Part shown: one piece after another, positions 11,052 to 22,675 of the stretch
Layout: each line of letters opens with the position of its first letter
Numbering within the stretch: position 1 is the stretch's first letter
Assembly (NCBI GenBank): GCA_029641185.1
Contig: JAPWGK010000029.1
Span: 248,001-312,000 of the forward strand
DNA length: 64,000 nt
Direction: 5' to 3'
Source of the DNA: Pseudofabraea citricarpa
Lineage: Eukaryota; Ascomycota; Leotiomycetes; Helotiales; Dermateaceae
The notes under the pieces: generated by a model
Told to the model about the DNA's origin: nothing
The model's database searches: none
The model's input: the letters and a program-made list of their open reading frames with translations, nothing else
Position numbers and translations under genes: made by a program

Positions 11052-14000
11052 ATGGAGAACGCTTTCGCAAAGTCGACTGCAGAGGTTCTGAAATACTTCT
11101 CTGTCTCTGAAGCCACTGGGCTGACTGATGCGCAAGCTCAAGCATCCAGAGAGAAGCATGGAAGCAATTGTAAGCAAAAATCTGCTTTGCGCCGCGCCGC
11201 GCCCTCATGATTATAAACTAATTGTTTGTCTGCCTCTCAGCAATCGCAGAAGAGCCCCCAACTCCTGTCTGGGAATTAATTCTCGAGCAATTCAAAGATC
11301 AACTTGTTATCATCCTTCTGGGTTCCGCCGGTGTCTCCTTTGTTCTGGCGCTATTGGAGGAAGGTGGCGGATGGACAGCATTTGTGGATCCCGCAGTCGT
11401 AGGTGGACGACTGATCCTGCAAGAGAAATGATGCTGATTACAGATAACAGATTCTTACCATTCTTATTCTCAACGCCGTCGTCGGTGTGTCACAAGAGAG
11501 CAGCGCGGAGAAAGCCATTGCCGCCCTGCAAGAATATTCCGCCAACGAGGCCAAGGTAATTCGAAATGGCCATGTTACTAAGGTTAAGGCCGAGGAGCTG
11601 GTTCCTGGAGACATCATTACGATCGCTGTTGGAGATAGAATCCCTGCCGACTGCAGATTACTTGCTATTCAGAGCAACAGCTTCGCCGTCGATCAAGCAA
11701 TTCTTACGGGAGAGAGCGAGAGTGTTGGAAAAGACACAGCCGCCGTGACGGATTTGCAAGCTGTTAAGCAAGATCAGGTCAACACTCTTTTCTCTGGTAC
11801 AACAGTTGTGACTGGACACGCTACTGCGGTCGTTGTTCTTACTGGATCTTCCACCGCTATTGGTGATATTCATGAGAGTATTACAGCCCAGATCTCTGAG
11901 CCAACTCCATTGAAGCAAAAACTGAACGATTTTGGAGACACTCTTGCCAAAGTTATTACTGTTATCTGCATCGCCGTTTGGTTAATCAACATCCCCCACT
12001 TCGGAGACGCGAGTCATGGAAGTTGGGCAAAGGGCGCCATTTACTATTTGAAAATTGCCGTTTCTCTTGGAGTTGCAGCTATCCCGGAAGGCTTAGCTGT
12101 TGTTATTACCACTTGTCTTGCTCTCGGTACTCGAAAGATGGCCGCAAAGAATGCTGTGGTTCGAAGTCTCCCTTCCGTTGAAACACTCGGAAGTTGCAGT
12201 GTCATATGTTCAGACAAGACCGGTACTCTGACCACCAACCAAATGAGTGTTAACAAGGTTGTCTATATCAACGAAGCTGGTAATGATTTGGAAGAGTTAG
12301 AAGTCGACGGCACAACCTTCGCACCGCAAGGTACAGTTTCTTTCAACGGAAAACCTCTTTCGGATATCGCTGCCAAATCCGCCACCGTTTTCCAGATCGC
12401 TGAAGTTGCAGCTCTTTGCAACGACGCACAGCTCGCTTTTGACCCCAAATCTGGTACCTTTTCAAACGTTGGAGAGCCTACTGAAGGTGCTCTACGCGTC
12501 TTGGCCGAAAAGATTGGAACTCCTGATACCGCCCATAACCAAGCCAGAGCCAGCGTCGCAGCTCAAGATAGCCTTCACCTTTCCAGCTCCTGGTATGAAA
12601 AGCAAAACCCTCGCCTCGCAACCTACGAGTTCTCTAGAGATCGTAAGAGCATGTCTGTCCTTGTTGGAGATAAGCAACAGCAGAGATTACTTGTCAAAGG
12701 TGCCCCGGAAGCTATCATCGATCGTTGCACAAGTACTCTTGTTGGCGCCAATGGAAAGAAAGTCCCAATGACCAAGAAGCTCTCTGAGCTCTTGCTAAAG
12801 GAGGTTATTGAATATGGTAACAAGGGTCTTCGTGTTATTGCACTTGCAAGCATCGATGATGTCGCATCCAACCCACTTTTGAAGAAAGCCAAGACAACCG
12901 CTCAATACTCTCAACTCGAACAAAATCTGACTCTGATTGGACTCGTTGGAATGCTTGACCCTCCTCGCCCTGAGGTCGCTGGCTCTATTCGTAAATGTAA
13001 GGAAGCTGGTATTAGGGTTATTGTCATTACTGGAGACAATCGTAACACCGCCGAGACTATCTGTCGTCAAATCGGCGTTTTCGGAAGCATGGAAGACTTG
13101 ACTGGCAAGAGCTATACTGGAAGAGAATTTGATAACTTGAGTGAAAGCGAACAATTGGCAGCTGTCAAGCGAGCTTCTCTTTTCTCTCGAGTCGAGCCAA
13201 GCCACAAGTCAAAGCTTGTTGATCTTTTGCAGTCAGCAGGAGAGGTTGTGGCTATGACTGGTGACGGTGTCAACGATGCTCCAGCTTTGAAGAAGGCTGA
13301 CATCGGTGTCGCTATGGGTTCTGGTACCGATGTCTCGAAATTAGCATCTGACATGGTTTTGGCCGATGATAACTTTGCCACGATCGAAGTGGCCATCGAG
13401 GAAGGTCGATCTATTTACAACAACACTCAACAATTTATCCGCTATCTTATCTCATCTAACATCGGAGAAGTTGTATCTATCTTCCTCACTGCCGCAGTTG
13501 GCATGCCTGAAGCTCTCATCCCTGTTCAGCTTCTTTGGGTCAACCTTGTCACCGATGGTCTTCCAGCTACTGCTCTATCGTTCAATCCCGCAGACCACGA
13601 CATCATGAAGAGACAGCCAAGAAAGCGAGATGAACCTCTCATTGGTGGATGGTTGTTCTTCCGCTATATGGTTATCGGTACTTATGTTGGTCTAGCTACT
13701 GTTGCTGGATATGCTTGGTGGTTTATGTACAATTCTGAGGGCCCTCAAATCACCTTCTCAGAGCTGTCTCACTTCCATCGTTGCGCCACTGACTTCCCAG
13801 AAATTGGTTGCCAGATGTTCTCGAACGACATGGCAAAGTCGGCTTCGACTGTCTCTTTGTCAATCTTGGTCGTCATCGAGATGTTGAACGCTATGAACGC
13901 CCTCTCCTCAAGCGAGTCACTTCTGACTCTTCCTCTTTGGGACAACATGATGTTGGTGTATGCCATTACTCTATCCATGGCTCTTCACTTTGCCCTTCTC

Positions 14001-14225
14001 TACACTCCTTTCTTGCAAACTCTATTCTCCATCCTTCCACTGAACTGGAATGAATGGAAGGCAGTATTGATCATTAGTTCTCCTGTCATGTAAGTGGTCT
14101 GAATCTTCCTCTGCTAGCTCTTACTAATTTGTTCGTCCAGATTGATCGATGAAGTCTTGAAGTTCGTAGAAAGGCAGCTGTATATCCAGAAGACTGCGTT
14201 CATAGAGAAGCCTAAGAAGGCGTAA
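11052..14225 (+). CDS. SERCA-type P-type Ca2+-ATPase
   Basis: Four exons, join(11052..11169,11241..11398,11451..14089,14141..14225), 999 residues, matching SERCA pumps. Introns are 71, 52 and 51 bases. It pumps Ca2+ into the ER or another internal store at the cost of ATP. Visible signatures: the PEGLAVVIT segment of membrane helix 4 with its Ca2+-binding Glu, the phosphorylation motif SDKTGTLT with Asp near residue 347, the nucleotide-binding KGAPE, the [21 protein letters not shown] hinge (only partly quoted here), and [19 protein letters not shown] in helix 6, which carries the N..TD Ca2+ ligands. The N terminus, with a leucine/alanine-rich regulatory helix and the TGLT..QA motif, is typical of ECA/SERCA rather than of Golgi PMR1 or plasma-membrane PMCA pumps. 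The short last exon encodes the basic C terminus ending in KPKKA, a possible dilysine-type ER signal. It corresponds to the Neurospora nca-1 class. Confidence 0.95.
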
Positions 14226-14520
14226 ATAAAAAAAGTTGTACGCTCAGCACCCTAAAGCTGTATACTAGTAGATGCGTAGATATTAGACCAATTTTATGTA
14301 TTCACTTTGCCAATAATGATACTGAGTTTTTTGAATTGGCACATGCAACTTGTTTCTCATTGATTGAATGTTGTGGTCTTCGCTTTTTGATTTGGTTTTC
14401 ATTTCATGTCCGTTTTGCTCCCATCAAGGTCGTTGATGCTAGATCTAATACTACACAAGATGAATATGCGCCCATAAGCTCCATCCTGATTACCCACTGC
14501 ACCCATCCTAGAGCAACCCT

Positions 14521-15304
14521 TTAATCTTGTCTGCCCTTCAATAATCTCTTGGTGACCTTGTCCTTCTCGATAATGTAAACGTGAGCACCCCAACCGGATA
14601 AAGCGTCTCTGTCAACGGCATTCAATAACGCTTGGGAGATGGTCTCGAAAAGATCTTCTGGCCCCTATCAAACTTCAGTCAGCTCCACATGTCCACTTTT
14701 CCGGTAATGATAACATACCAAATCTGGCTCCCAGAGACCCTCACAAGTACCAAACAGCTGATCGCTGGCCGTACCACTGACAATAAAGTCCTTGGCAAAA
14801 TCGATACATCCAATACTATCGAAACCACAGATGAAAGGCTTTCCGGTCTTGGGATCTAGACCTGCTACAACGGGCGAAACGAAGAAGGCACCGAATCGGC
14901 GCTCGTATAGACTGCTCGAGACCAGGTTGGCCATGGTGGTAGGAGAGATGTTTCGTTCTTCGCGGAGTCGGTACATGTTGACCTTGTAGCGGAATAGATC
15001 TGACACTGTAGCCACATCCGTGGCCAGTCCTGTCAATCCTAGGTAGACATCGCCGTACGAGAAGATCTTGGGGAAGTTGTTCGATACTGTGAGGGATTGG
15101 AGACCCAGTCGTAGATCGCAAGCTATGGCTACGCAGTCTTTGCCCACCATTGCCACACAGGCACCACCATCTAGGGATATGTTAGCTGGAGACTGGCCAG
15201 AGCCTGCGGAGGATGGGGGAGGTACTGATGGCGAAGGGAGAGCTCTATTGCGATATCTGGTTAGCTTATGCTCGGAACATTCTAGATCGGGACGGGGTTA
15301 CCAT
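14521..15304 (-). CDS. PUP3: 20S proteasome subunit beta-3
   Basis: Three exons, complement(join(14521..14664,14719..15192,15302..15304)), 206 residues, as expected for PUP3/PSMB3, a structural, non-catalytic beta-ring subunit. The conserved core starts with [16 protein letters not shown] and includes the [10 protein letters not shown] and CGFDSIGC segments and a C-terminal IIEKDK stretch. It lacks the catalytic N-terminal Thr, as usual. The large exon has no in-frame ATG before the mid-protein Met of the conserved core. The only phase-compatible solution found is an exon consisting of ATG alone (15302-15304), then a 109-base intron (GTAACC donor, GCTAAC branch near 15262, ending GGCCAG), joining to [13 protein letters not shown], a typical fungal beta-3 N terminus. 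The 54-base second intron follows LWEPDL. Confidence 0.92.
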
Positions 15305-15913
15305 TTTGTTGTGATTCTTTCTAGACTACAAAGAATTGCAAAGGTAATGTACAGAGATATGCGTGGAGTTGGGGAAGGAGGGATGTGTGGGTGGTCGTGT
15401 GGTTACGGTGGTATGGATGGATGGCTTTGGACCTTGAAGGCAGACACGGCTGTCGCGTATGTAGCTCTCTCACGCACGCCTCAGGAAGCTCGGACCAACC
15501 ACGATTGCATCTGTAGTGTAGAGTAGTAGTTGCCGTCGTCAGGCACAGAATTCATTATTCATCTGCATCATTTCCAGGCCGTGCTTGTCCACACTCAGTA
15601 TTTCTTTCACACTGTAATTAATCTCTCGTACGCATACTGAAACTTGGTCTTTCTGCCAGTGAACGCAACCGTTTCCCGTTCCTTCTTTGTGGTGCTTTTA
15701 TGAATTCAAGCTGCAACCATTTCCAATCTACACCCCGCCACAGCTCAATCTTGCCCGACGAAGCCCAGGGAAGCCTAGAGAAAGAAAGCAACAACAACAT
15801 ATCTGTACCTTTCCGAGCGACTGGCATATATCAACTTCATCCCCTCCAGCATCCGCAGCTTCAAACCACATCTTTTCTGAGAAGTTCGAAGCGGGGCTCT
15901 TTACTGCTTCAAG
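15305..15913. promoter_or_regulatory. Divergent promoter region between PUP3 and the UBX protein gene
   Basis: About 600 bases shared by two head-to-head genes of the ubiquitin-proteasome/Cdc48 world, which could allow co-expression. I see no exact proteasome-associated control element (GGTGGCAAA) here. The right end is CT/AAC-rich leader sequence. Confidence 0.4.
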
Positions 15914-17437
15914 ATGGCCTCCACCACCCAGGTATGGGTTGTCGACAGTACAGCCAAGCGAGTTCAAGTCAAAGTAAACCCTGGAACTTTCATGTCAGAT
16001 GTCCTAGAAGAAGCATGCAAGAAATGTGGTCGCAAGCGTGAGAACCTAGGGTTTAAGTAATACTTTCCTATGCTTCTACCTAGATCATTTCTGACAAGAT
16101 GTACCAGGCACAACAACAAGCAGATTGACCTCATTCAAACGTTCCGACAAACTGGTCTACCTTCAGGAGCACGCCTCGATCTGGTCACCACGTCTCGGTC
16201 CCCGCTTCCTGTAAGAGTTGCGCTTCAACTCCCAGAGCCTTTAGCGGCAGGTGTCGGTGGTGGAAGGTTGACCGACAAGTTTCCCAGCGATACTACATTA
16301 TGGCGTGTTTTACGGAAGTTTGAGTCAAGTGAAGGAAAGAATTTGAACTTTACAGGAAGAGGAGTTGCACAAACAGACAATGGAACATCCGGTGCCGGTC
16401 AGATATTCTACGAGATGCCTGTTGTGAGCCTTGCAGGTCGAGAGATCTCTACCCTTCCGGACTTGGCAAAAACACTATCGCAATATGGTGTCACTCAGGA
16501 TATTCTTCTTCGTCTCAGCTTTCGGAAGACGGACCAGCCATTTGAGGAGGCAAGGATTGAGATTGAGCAGTACTTGAAGTCCTTGGATAACCCAGCAGAG
16601 TCAACACCATCTTCAGCCAGTACTTCGGCCCAACCTGAGATAGAGACTGTCACAAGTGCAGTCGCCAACATACCAAACCCCTCTGATGTCTCTCCAGAGA
16701 GTTCACCAAAAGCAGTAACCCCGACTAAGCGCGCAGCACCTGACGACGAGAATCTGGTAGCTAACAAATCGGGCATGTCTTTCTTTGTAGCACCATCATC
16801 ATCCGTTCCGATAGCTGCTACACAACCGCATAACGATAGCGATTACGAGCTCTCGATTGCACAGATGAAGCGGCATCAAGAACATCTCAAGTCGAGTACC
16901 ACGAATAAGAAACTCCTTGGGTATGCCGAAAGCGATAAACTCGAAGCTGAGAGAATTGCGAAGCTGGCCAGTGTCAACGAAGTCACCCTCAGAATTCGTT
17001 TTCCAGATAACACGTTTGTGGAAAGAGCATTTGATGCTAACGACACTGGACTTACTGTTTACGACATCGTATCATCAGTCATACGTGCTGGTAATCAACC
17101 ATTCAAGCTGATTACCATGGACCCTAAGGGGCCCAAAACTATCCCGAAGGATAGTAGCAAGCTTCTCATCAAGCACTTAGGTCTGACAGGGAGAATCTTG
17201 GTCAATCTTCACTGGGACGACAACGCTAGTGCTGAAGCTAGGAAGCACCCCATATTGAAAGAAGAGTTCAATCAGCAAACCAAGGATCTGCCCGTCCAAG
17301 TGTTCGAGAATGCCCAGACGTCCGAACCAAAGCCAGGAAACGATCAGAGCAAGGTAGAAGACAAGGGTAAAGGAAAACAGACAGAATTTGGAAGCAAGGC
17401 CTTGAACAATATCAGAAACAGGTTTTCCAAGAAGTAA
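15914..17437 (+). CDS. TUG/ASPL-type UBX-domain protein
   Basis: Two exons, join(15914..16056,16108..17437), 490 residues, with a 51-base intron at a conserved place inside the N-terminal domain. Residues about 6-75 form a TUG-UBL1 ubiquitin-like domain (VWVVDSTAKRVQVKVNP, then HNNKQIDLIQTFRQTGLPSG after the splice). A Ser/Pro-rich disordered linker follows. About residues 336-420 form a UBX domain (TLRIRFPDNTFVERAF start), the module that docks on Cdc48/p97. The C terminus is Lys-rich. The domain order matches yeast Ubx4 and mammalian ASPSCR1/TUG, Cdc48 cofactors acting in ER-linked protein degradation and membrane traffic. It is head-to-head with a proteasome gene. Confidence 0.88.
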
Positions 17438-18376
17438 GAAGGCAAGGAAAGATGAAGGGGGTTATGTTAGGAGTACGCATGGATTACAGCATTAGGTTCT
17501 GCCGTTTTCATTTGATCTTGCATTTGCAGGTTGGACCGGGTCGGGATGGAGCGTGTCGAGTGTCCCTAGATGGGCTGAACGGATGAATGGACCAAGGAAG
17601 GGATGGATGGATGAAATTCAATTCATAGCGTGGAGTTCAAATGGGTCTTTTTTATGTCTTTTTTTCTGTCTGAAGTATTACTTTTTGTTCTTTTCTTTTA
17701 GACGGGCGAGACAGAAGATAGACAAGGCAGGCAGACTTCATTCGCTCTGATAACATGGGCCATGCGCTCGCTCTATTACAATAGATGGCAATGAAAGCAT
17801 ATTATACTATACCTGCAAATACTGTGTTGGCCTTGCAGGTGAACATGATGGACCTTTGATATTGTGTCCCTTTCGGTGATTGTGAGAAATGCCTCTGCGT
17901 GTTCCATTCAAATTTCATTCCACTTAGCTTTTCTTGAGGCTAATTTTGTTAGACAATTAGAATGAGCAGGAGGCTATTCTAGTACAGATTGGAAGATTTC
18001 TAACGGGCTTTCGTTCTGTGCACTGAAGTGATTGGTAGCATATATTGAGGAATCTCATGTCAAATGGCTGCTGATTATCACATCATTTATTGAATTGGTA
18101 CTGAATGCAAAACCACAAGATCATAGGTGAGTTTGGTTGTTGGAAGAAGTTCTTTTTATCATTTGAGTTTTGAGAGTCCTCCCGGGCTGAAGCGCAAGCG
18201 CAAGAGCAGCCATTCCCTCATGACGGGTATATCACTGGCCAAGATATGTCGTCGCGCAAGAAATTTGCCCATGCACGAATATTCCCCCGCATCATCATAC
18301 ACGTGAAAAAACCGCATCCCATGCCCAACTCCCGTTTGATTTGTCGTTTCTTTCAGATTGAAAAGAGTGAAGGGAT
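17438..18376. other. Convergent intergenic region
   Basis: Between the 3' ends of the UBX gene and the eL36 gene. No supported gene; the minus-strand frame at 18159-18491 overlaps the eL36 exons and lacks a start context. Confidence 0.5.
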
Positions 18377-18959
18377 TTAGTGAGCAGCACGTCTTGACTC
18401 GGCGATGACTCTGGTCAACTCGTCGACCTTCGCCTTGGCACGGCCGAAGGTACCAAGCTAGAGAAGTTAGCACTTGAACAGAAAATTTCAAGATATGTCC
18501 TTACTCTCTTCTTTGCAAGCTTGCGGGCACGCTTGTCCTTGCTGTTACGGAGGAGTTCGATGACACGACGCTCATATGGTGCCAATCTGTATTAAAAATG
18601 TTATATTAGTACATCATGGGTATACACTTAGAGAAGGATCAAAATAACGTACCCAGCAACCTCCTTGACGATCTCTCTAACAAAGGCGGTTCTCTTGCTG
18701 AGATGACCCTTGGTGCGCGAGACGCGGGGCTTGACAACACGAGCTTCGGTTTTCTAAAATGATGCATACCCACTGATCAGCGTCCATCTTTTTTCTCCTT
18801 TGTTCGGGGGGAGAAGAAAACAAGATCCTCCAAGAGGTGAGACGGGAACGGGAGAAGAGGAGAAGGCCATAGGGCGCTCCGTCTCTTGTGGTTTTAACGT
18901 ACGTGGCCCTTGTTGAGACCGACGGCGAGGCCGCTGCGTTCGGTTTGTTCCTTTGCCAT
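18377..18959 (-). CDS. RPL36: 60S ribosomal protein eL36
   Basis: Four exons, complement(join(18377..18457,18505..18586,18653..18753,18903..18959)), 106 residues. It is a component of the large ribosomal subunit. The sequence shows the eL36 layout: [11 protein letters not shown] at the N terminus, the basic block TEARVVKPR, then [41 protein letters not shown] and an Ala/Arg-rich C-terminal helix. Introns are 149, 66 and 47 bases; none of the exons is long enough to be seen as a gene alone. The 149-base first intron lies after codon 19, and long first introns near the start are common in fungal ribosomal protein genes. A CACGTG lies about 105 bases upstream. Confidence 0.95.
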
Positions 18960-19599
18960 TGTTGCTGGTCGAAGGTTTGTCGTTGTAGAATTGGTCGATG
19001 GGAGGGAAAAGTTCGCGGACCTGGCTTTGGTTTTCCGATTATCGTTTGTGCGAGCTAGTGCGTCACGTGTGTGAACTCTTGGCAGTATGAGAGCTCGGGT
19101 GCCGGGGATTTATTACGCGAGCCGGCTTTTGTTTGCTCTCACTAAGCATCCTAAGCAGTGGATTGCAGGTTATGTAAATCGAACAAATGAACGAGTGGTT
19201 GTTGATTATAAGAGCCGAAGAGTAATCCCACATGAAAGCTGGCTAGATACACCTTTGTGGGGTTGCTTTTCGCACCAGACTCACAGTATCTCTTGCACAC
19301 TGCAGATTGAAGACAACTCAAAACTGAGATACAAAGCCGTCACACGAATCGCAAGGTTTCCTAGTAGGTTGGTCTTAGCGTATTTTATGAGCAGAATTTG
19401 AGCTGTCTCAGATACCTGGAGAATCACGGAAGGAACTCTTGCCCTGTTTTCTTTACCCTAAGCGGAGGCCTTTAACAAGTGAGCGTCGTCTGAATGTACA
19501 CATCAATGTATTGGTATGTATTCTTCTATGTGTTTCAGTCTTGTTTTTCATGTTACTAGCTGCTCTATTATCCTTCTCGTCTACCTCATCCTTTCTTAA
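18960..19599. other. RPL36 promoter and gene-free flank
   Basis: Open frames at 19087-19401 and 19439-19657 have no recognised family. The end of the second (FIHCQHGNIW) may belong to the decayed RNase H-like gene that follows. Confidence 0.4.
19064..19069. promoter_or_regulatory. CACGTG E-box upstream of RPL36
   Basis: Perfect CACGTG 105 bases before the RPL36 ATG, in a GC-richer promoter patch. Position and recurrence before other housekeeping genes suggest a bHLH/Cbf1-like site. Not proven. Confidence 0.4.
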
Positions 19600-20235
19600 T
19601 GACGCTCAAAACAATCAAGTTTTCATCCATTGTCAACATGGGAATATCTGGTCATAAGAAAGAAGTGTGTGGAATAGAAGATTTGTATGAGCAATAGGAA
19701 ATCAAAAACAATAGATTTATTTATCTGTACTATGTATGAGGAGTGGGTCTACGTCTGCTGCCCCGATTATCAAGTGGAGATTTACGAATATGAAATTATT
19801 ATCGCTGTCAGTGGAACCTGCGACAATCAAGGCCGAGGCATCAACAGGAATTTTTGTTGGTCCAAACTCAAAGTACAATCATGGCAACTTCTCATTGAAC
19901 GTAGGAAAGCACACAAGCGATGTAGTACTAAGACCTGTGGGTTGGCATTAAAGGACGTGAAATTGGTCTTGCTATTCAACAGGAAAGAATTGTATGGGGA
20001 AAAGAAGATCCACCTGTTATGCTCATACTTGTCATCAAGTTAGATCTGGCTTACTTGGCAGAAGGATGACTACAAGGAACACAAATACAAGATGGCGGAG
20101 AATGCCAGTCGGTTAAAGAAGCTCGCAGGATTGGATGACTTGTTGAATAATGTTGGTGTCGAGGTCCTTTTCTGGCTTGTGTCGAAGTATGAGAACAAGG
20201 AGGCAGATAAATTGGCAAGGTCAGGTTTTGAGTAG
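19600..20235 (+). pseudogene. Broken fungal RNase H-like gene
   Basis: RNase H-fold landmarks appear in order but in different frames. First comes a Cys/His-containing lead-in (about 19620 and again 19740-19780). Then a strand with the pattern of the first catalytic Asp strand, here IIIAVSGTCDNQGRG (about 19795), in which the catalytic Asp is Ser. Then STGIFVGPNSKYNHGNFSL in another frame. Then a YLAEG-like remnant of the TDSxYL strand (about 20050), followed by a stop. The end (about 20066-20235) is clean: a helix, GVEVLFWLVSKYENKEADKLA matching the FW.V....N..AD.LA motif, and a stop. At least two frame changes and a lost catalytic residue mark it as a pseudogene. Family assignment is from motif pattern, not from a search. 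Confidence 0.55.
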
Positions 20236-20892
20236 TCCAGAGAGGGGAATGCTTGATGACAACCGGAATTCGGGATATTCGATATAGGTCAGTTTGGAGT
20301 TGTGAGCGTGTTGGGGTAGGCGGAGGCAGTTCCGATATGCTTTGCTGTATTTAAGTGTGACTTACCATAGGTACCTGGGTACTTATGACGCATTGGGACA
20401 GAAATAGAAGGGAGTTATTATTGACCTTCTTTATTGAATCCATCTCTCTTACTCTTTCTCTCTTCGATATCCATAGTGCTGCAGCTGAACCTTTAGTTTC
20501 CTCGAGCCAAGTCAGCCGTGCTTCCGGGATACACCTAGCATGTGACATTGGAGAGAAAATCATAAGGGCTCTATTATTGGACATGGCAACACAGCAGCTA
20601 GTTAATAATAACCCGCCTCAACAATATGTTCCCGGCATAGAATGTTGTTATTATGATCGCATGCGTAATTGGGCAAAAATCCTGTTGTCAACCTGGGACT
20701 TCTTCAGCAAATTCTGAGCGCATGTGGCTGCATTGGGTTCTGCCAGCGCAGCAAATCCTTGCACGCCACGAGGGCAGATTAATGATAAGCCGGCATCCAG
20801 TCATACCTCCATTCTCGCCCATAACAATTCACTATGAATCAGCTACTGGGGACCGACTGGATTATGGTTGGAGGTCCGAGTACCACATGCCG

Positions 20893-20946
20893 AGGGGTGG
20901 TGGTGATGGCGATGGTGGTGGTGGAGGTGGTGATGGTGGTGATGGC
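20893..20946. repeat. Imperfect GGT/GAT trinucleotide repeat
   Basis: A run of GGT units interspersed with GAT and GGC. The opposite strand reads as a poly-His artefact, so apparent His-rich frames here should not be taken as genes. Confidence 0.85.
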
Positions 20947-21040
20947 AGGCTGCAGGCTGAAGTGCTGAAGTGTGATTCGAGTGATGGAATGATGCCGTAG
21001 AATGATGTAGAATTAAGGTTGCGGTGTTAACGGACGCGGG

Positions 21041-21046
21041 CACGTG
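21041..21046. promoter_or_regulatory. CACGTG E-box upstream of the 14-3-3 gene
   Basis: Perfect CACGTG 390 bases before the 14-3-3 ATG. Confidence 0.35.
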
Positions 21047-21433
21047 ATGCACACGAGGAGGATGTTGGGCTCAGAGGAGAGGGAAGGAGAGGGAGAGAAA
21101 TCATGAGGTACCCAAGTATCTGTTCTGTCGCTGTGCCCATGTCTGCCTAAAGCCGGTTCTCGTTGTTGACCCCTCTCACCCCCCAAAAACTCTCGCGCGC
21201 TGCCTCGTCCATATTCACTTCATCTGCACTCAAGATTTGCTGATTCGCTTAATTAGCGTGACTTCTCTGGAGGTGAGAGCCACTCCCTCTGCCCCAAATC
21301 GGGAGAGAGCGCCTACCTCAAGAATCAACACTCCTCTAAACAACACCACAATCCAACTTCCCATCTTGATCTTCATCTTGAACCACCACCCTTTACACTC
21401 TTTACCCACCGCCTTCGCTGCACAACCGCAAGA

Positions 21434-22675
21434 ATGACCACCGAAGTAAGTCCTGCCTCCTATCCGAGTCCGGTGCACCACATGAGAGATTTCCTCTGAG
21501 ATCCCCTCATTGCCTTGCTGCTCTCCCCATCCCCTCCCTCCGCCCTAGCTGGCACGCTTTTCATCTCTTTGGAATGCATTGCTAATCTCTGCTCTCTCTT
21601 TAGCGTGAAAGGTATAGCTTTCCTAGCCGGCCGACCTTCAGGCGCCTGCCGACGCGATACTAACAACCATGCAGCAAGACCTTCCTCGCGAGGCTCTGTG
21701 AGCAGGCTGAGCGTTACGATGAGATGGTTACATACATGAAGGAGGTTGCCAAGGTACGCGACGCGCTCCGCATCTGTTGATGGCATGGCCCGCATATCAA
21801 GACCCAAAGCTGACGGTAAACAATAGTTGGGCGGGGAACTCACCGTTGACGAGCGAAACCTCTTATCGGTCGCCTACAAGAACGTCGTTGGTACTAGACG
21901 TGCCTCTTGGCGTATCATTTCATCCATCGAGCAGAAGGAAGAGTCCAAGGGAACTGACAAGCACGTCACTACCATCCGAGACTACCGTCAGAAGATCGAG
22001 ACCGAGCTTGAGAAGGTCTGCCAGGATGTTCTCGATGTCTTGGATGAGTCTCTGATCCCAAAGGCTGAGTCCGGAGAGTCCAAGGTTTTCTACCACAAGA
22101 TGTATGTCCTTATCGCATGACGCGATCGCAGCCGCACAAAAACATAACTGACGTACTTCTTTTCACAGGAAGGGTGATTACCACCGTTACTTGGCCGAGT
22201 TTGCTTCAGGCGAGAAGCGCAAGGTTGCTGCCACTGCCGCCCACGAGGCTTACAAGGTACGGATTGTTCTGGATGATTTTCGCGCATTTGCTAATAACTC
22301 ACGGTGTAGAACGCTACCGATGTTGCCCAAACTGAGCTCACCCCAACCCACCCAATCCGTCTTGGCTTGGCCCTCAACTTCTCCGTCTTCTACTACGAGA
22401 TCTTGAACTCACCAGACCGTGCCTGCCACCTTGCCAAGCAGGCTTTCGATGATGCCATTGCTGAGCTCGACTCATTGTCCGAGGAGTCATACCGTGACAG
22501 CACCCTCATCATGCAATTGCTCCGAGACAACCTGACCCTCTGGACCTCTTCAGATAGCGCCGAGGGAGAGGCCGCTCCAGCTGAGGCACCAAAGGAGGCT
22601 GATAAGGCTGCTGAGTCTGCAGAGCCCGCTGCTGAGGAGCCAAAGAAGGAGACTGCGCCCGCCCCTGAATCTTAG
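21434..22675 (+). CDS. 14-3-3 protein
   Basis: Six exons, join(21434..21445,21604..21611,21675..21753,21827..22101,22169..22256,22310..22675), 275 residues. 14-3-3 dimers bind phosphoserine/phosphothreonine sites in many signalling and metabolic partners. Both family signatures are present: [20 protein letters not shown], and the C-terminal [20 protein letters not shown]. Residues of the phosphopeptide groove are intact (the Lys of YKNV, the RxxSWR arginines, and RYLAEFA). After the core comes an Ala/Glu/Pro/Lys-rich acidic tail typical of fungal 14-3-3s. The first two coding exons are only 12 and 8 bases long; together with exon 3 they give [20 protein letters not shown], a perfect 14-3-3 start, which is strong evidence for the splicing. 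It is a BMH1/2-class gene. Confidence 0.95.

Larger units (their letters stand above)
20236..21433. other. Intergenic region and 14-3-3 promoter
   Basis: No supported gene. It contains the GGT-type repeat at 20893-20946, a CACGTG at 21041-21046, and a pyrimidine-rich leader directly before the 14-3-3 start. Confidence 0.5.

Noticed and set aside
20843..21052. His-rich minus-strand frame
   Set aside because: It is the reverse reading of a GGT/GAT repeat, with no other coding evidence.
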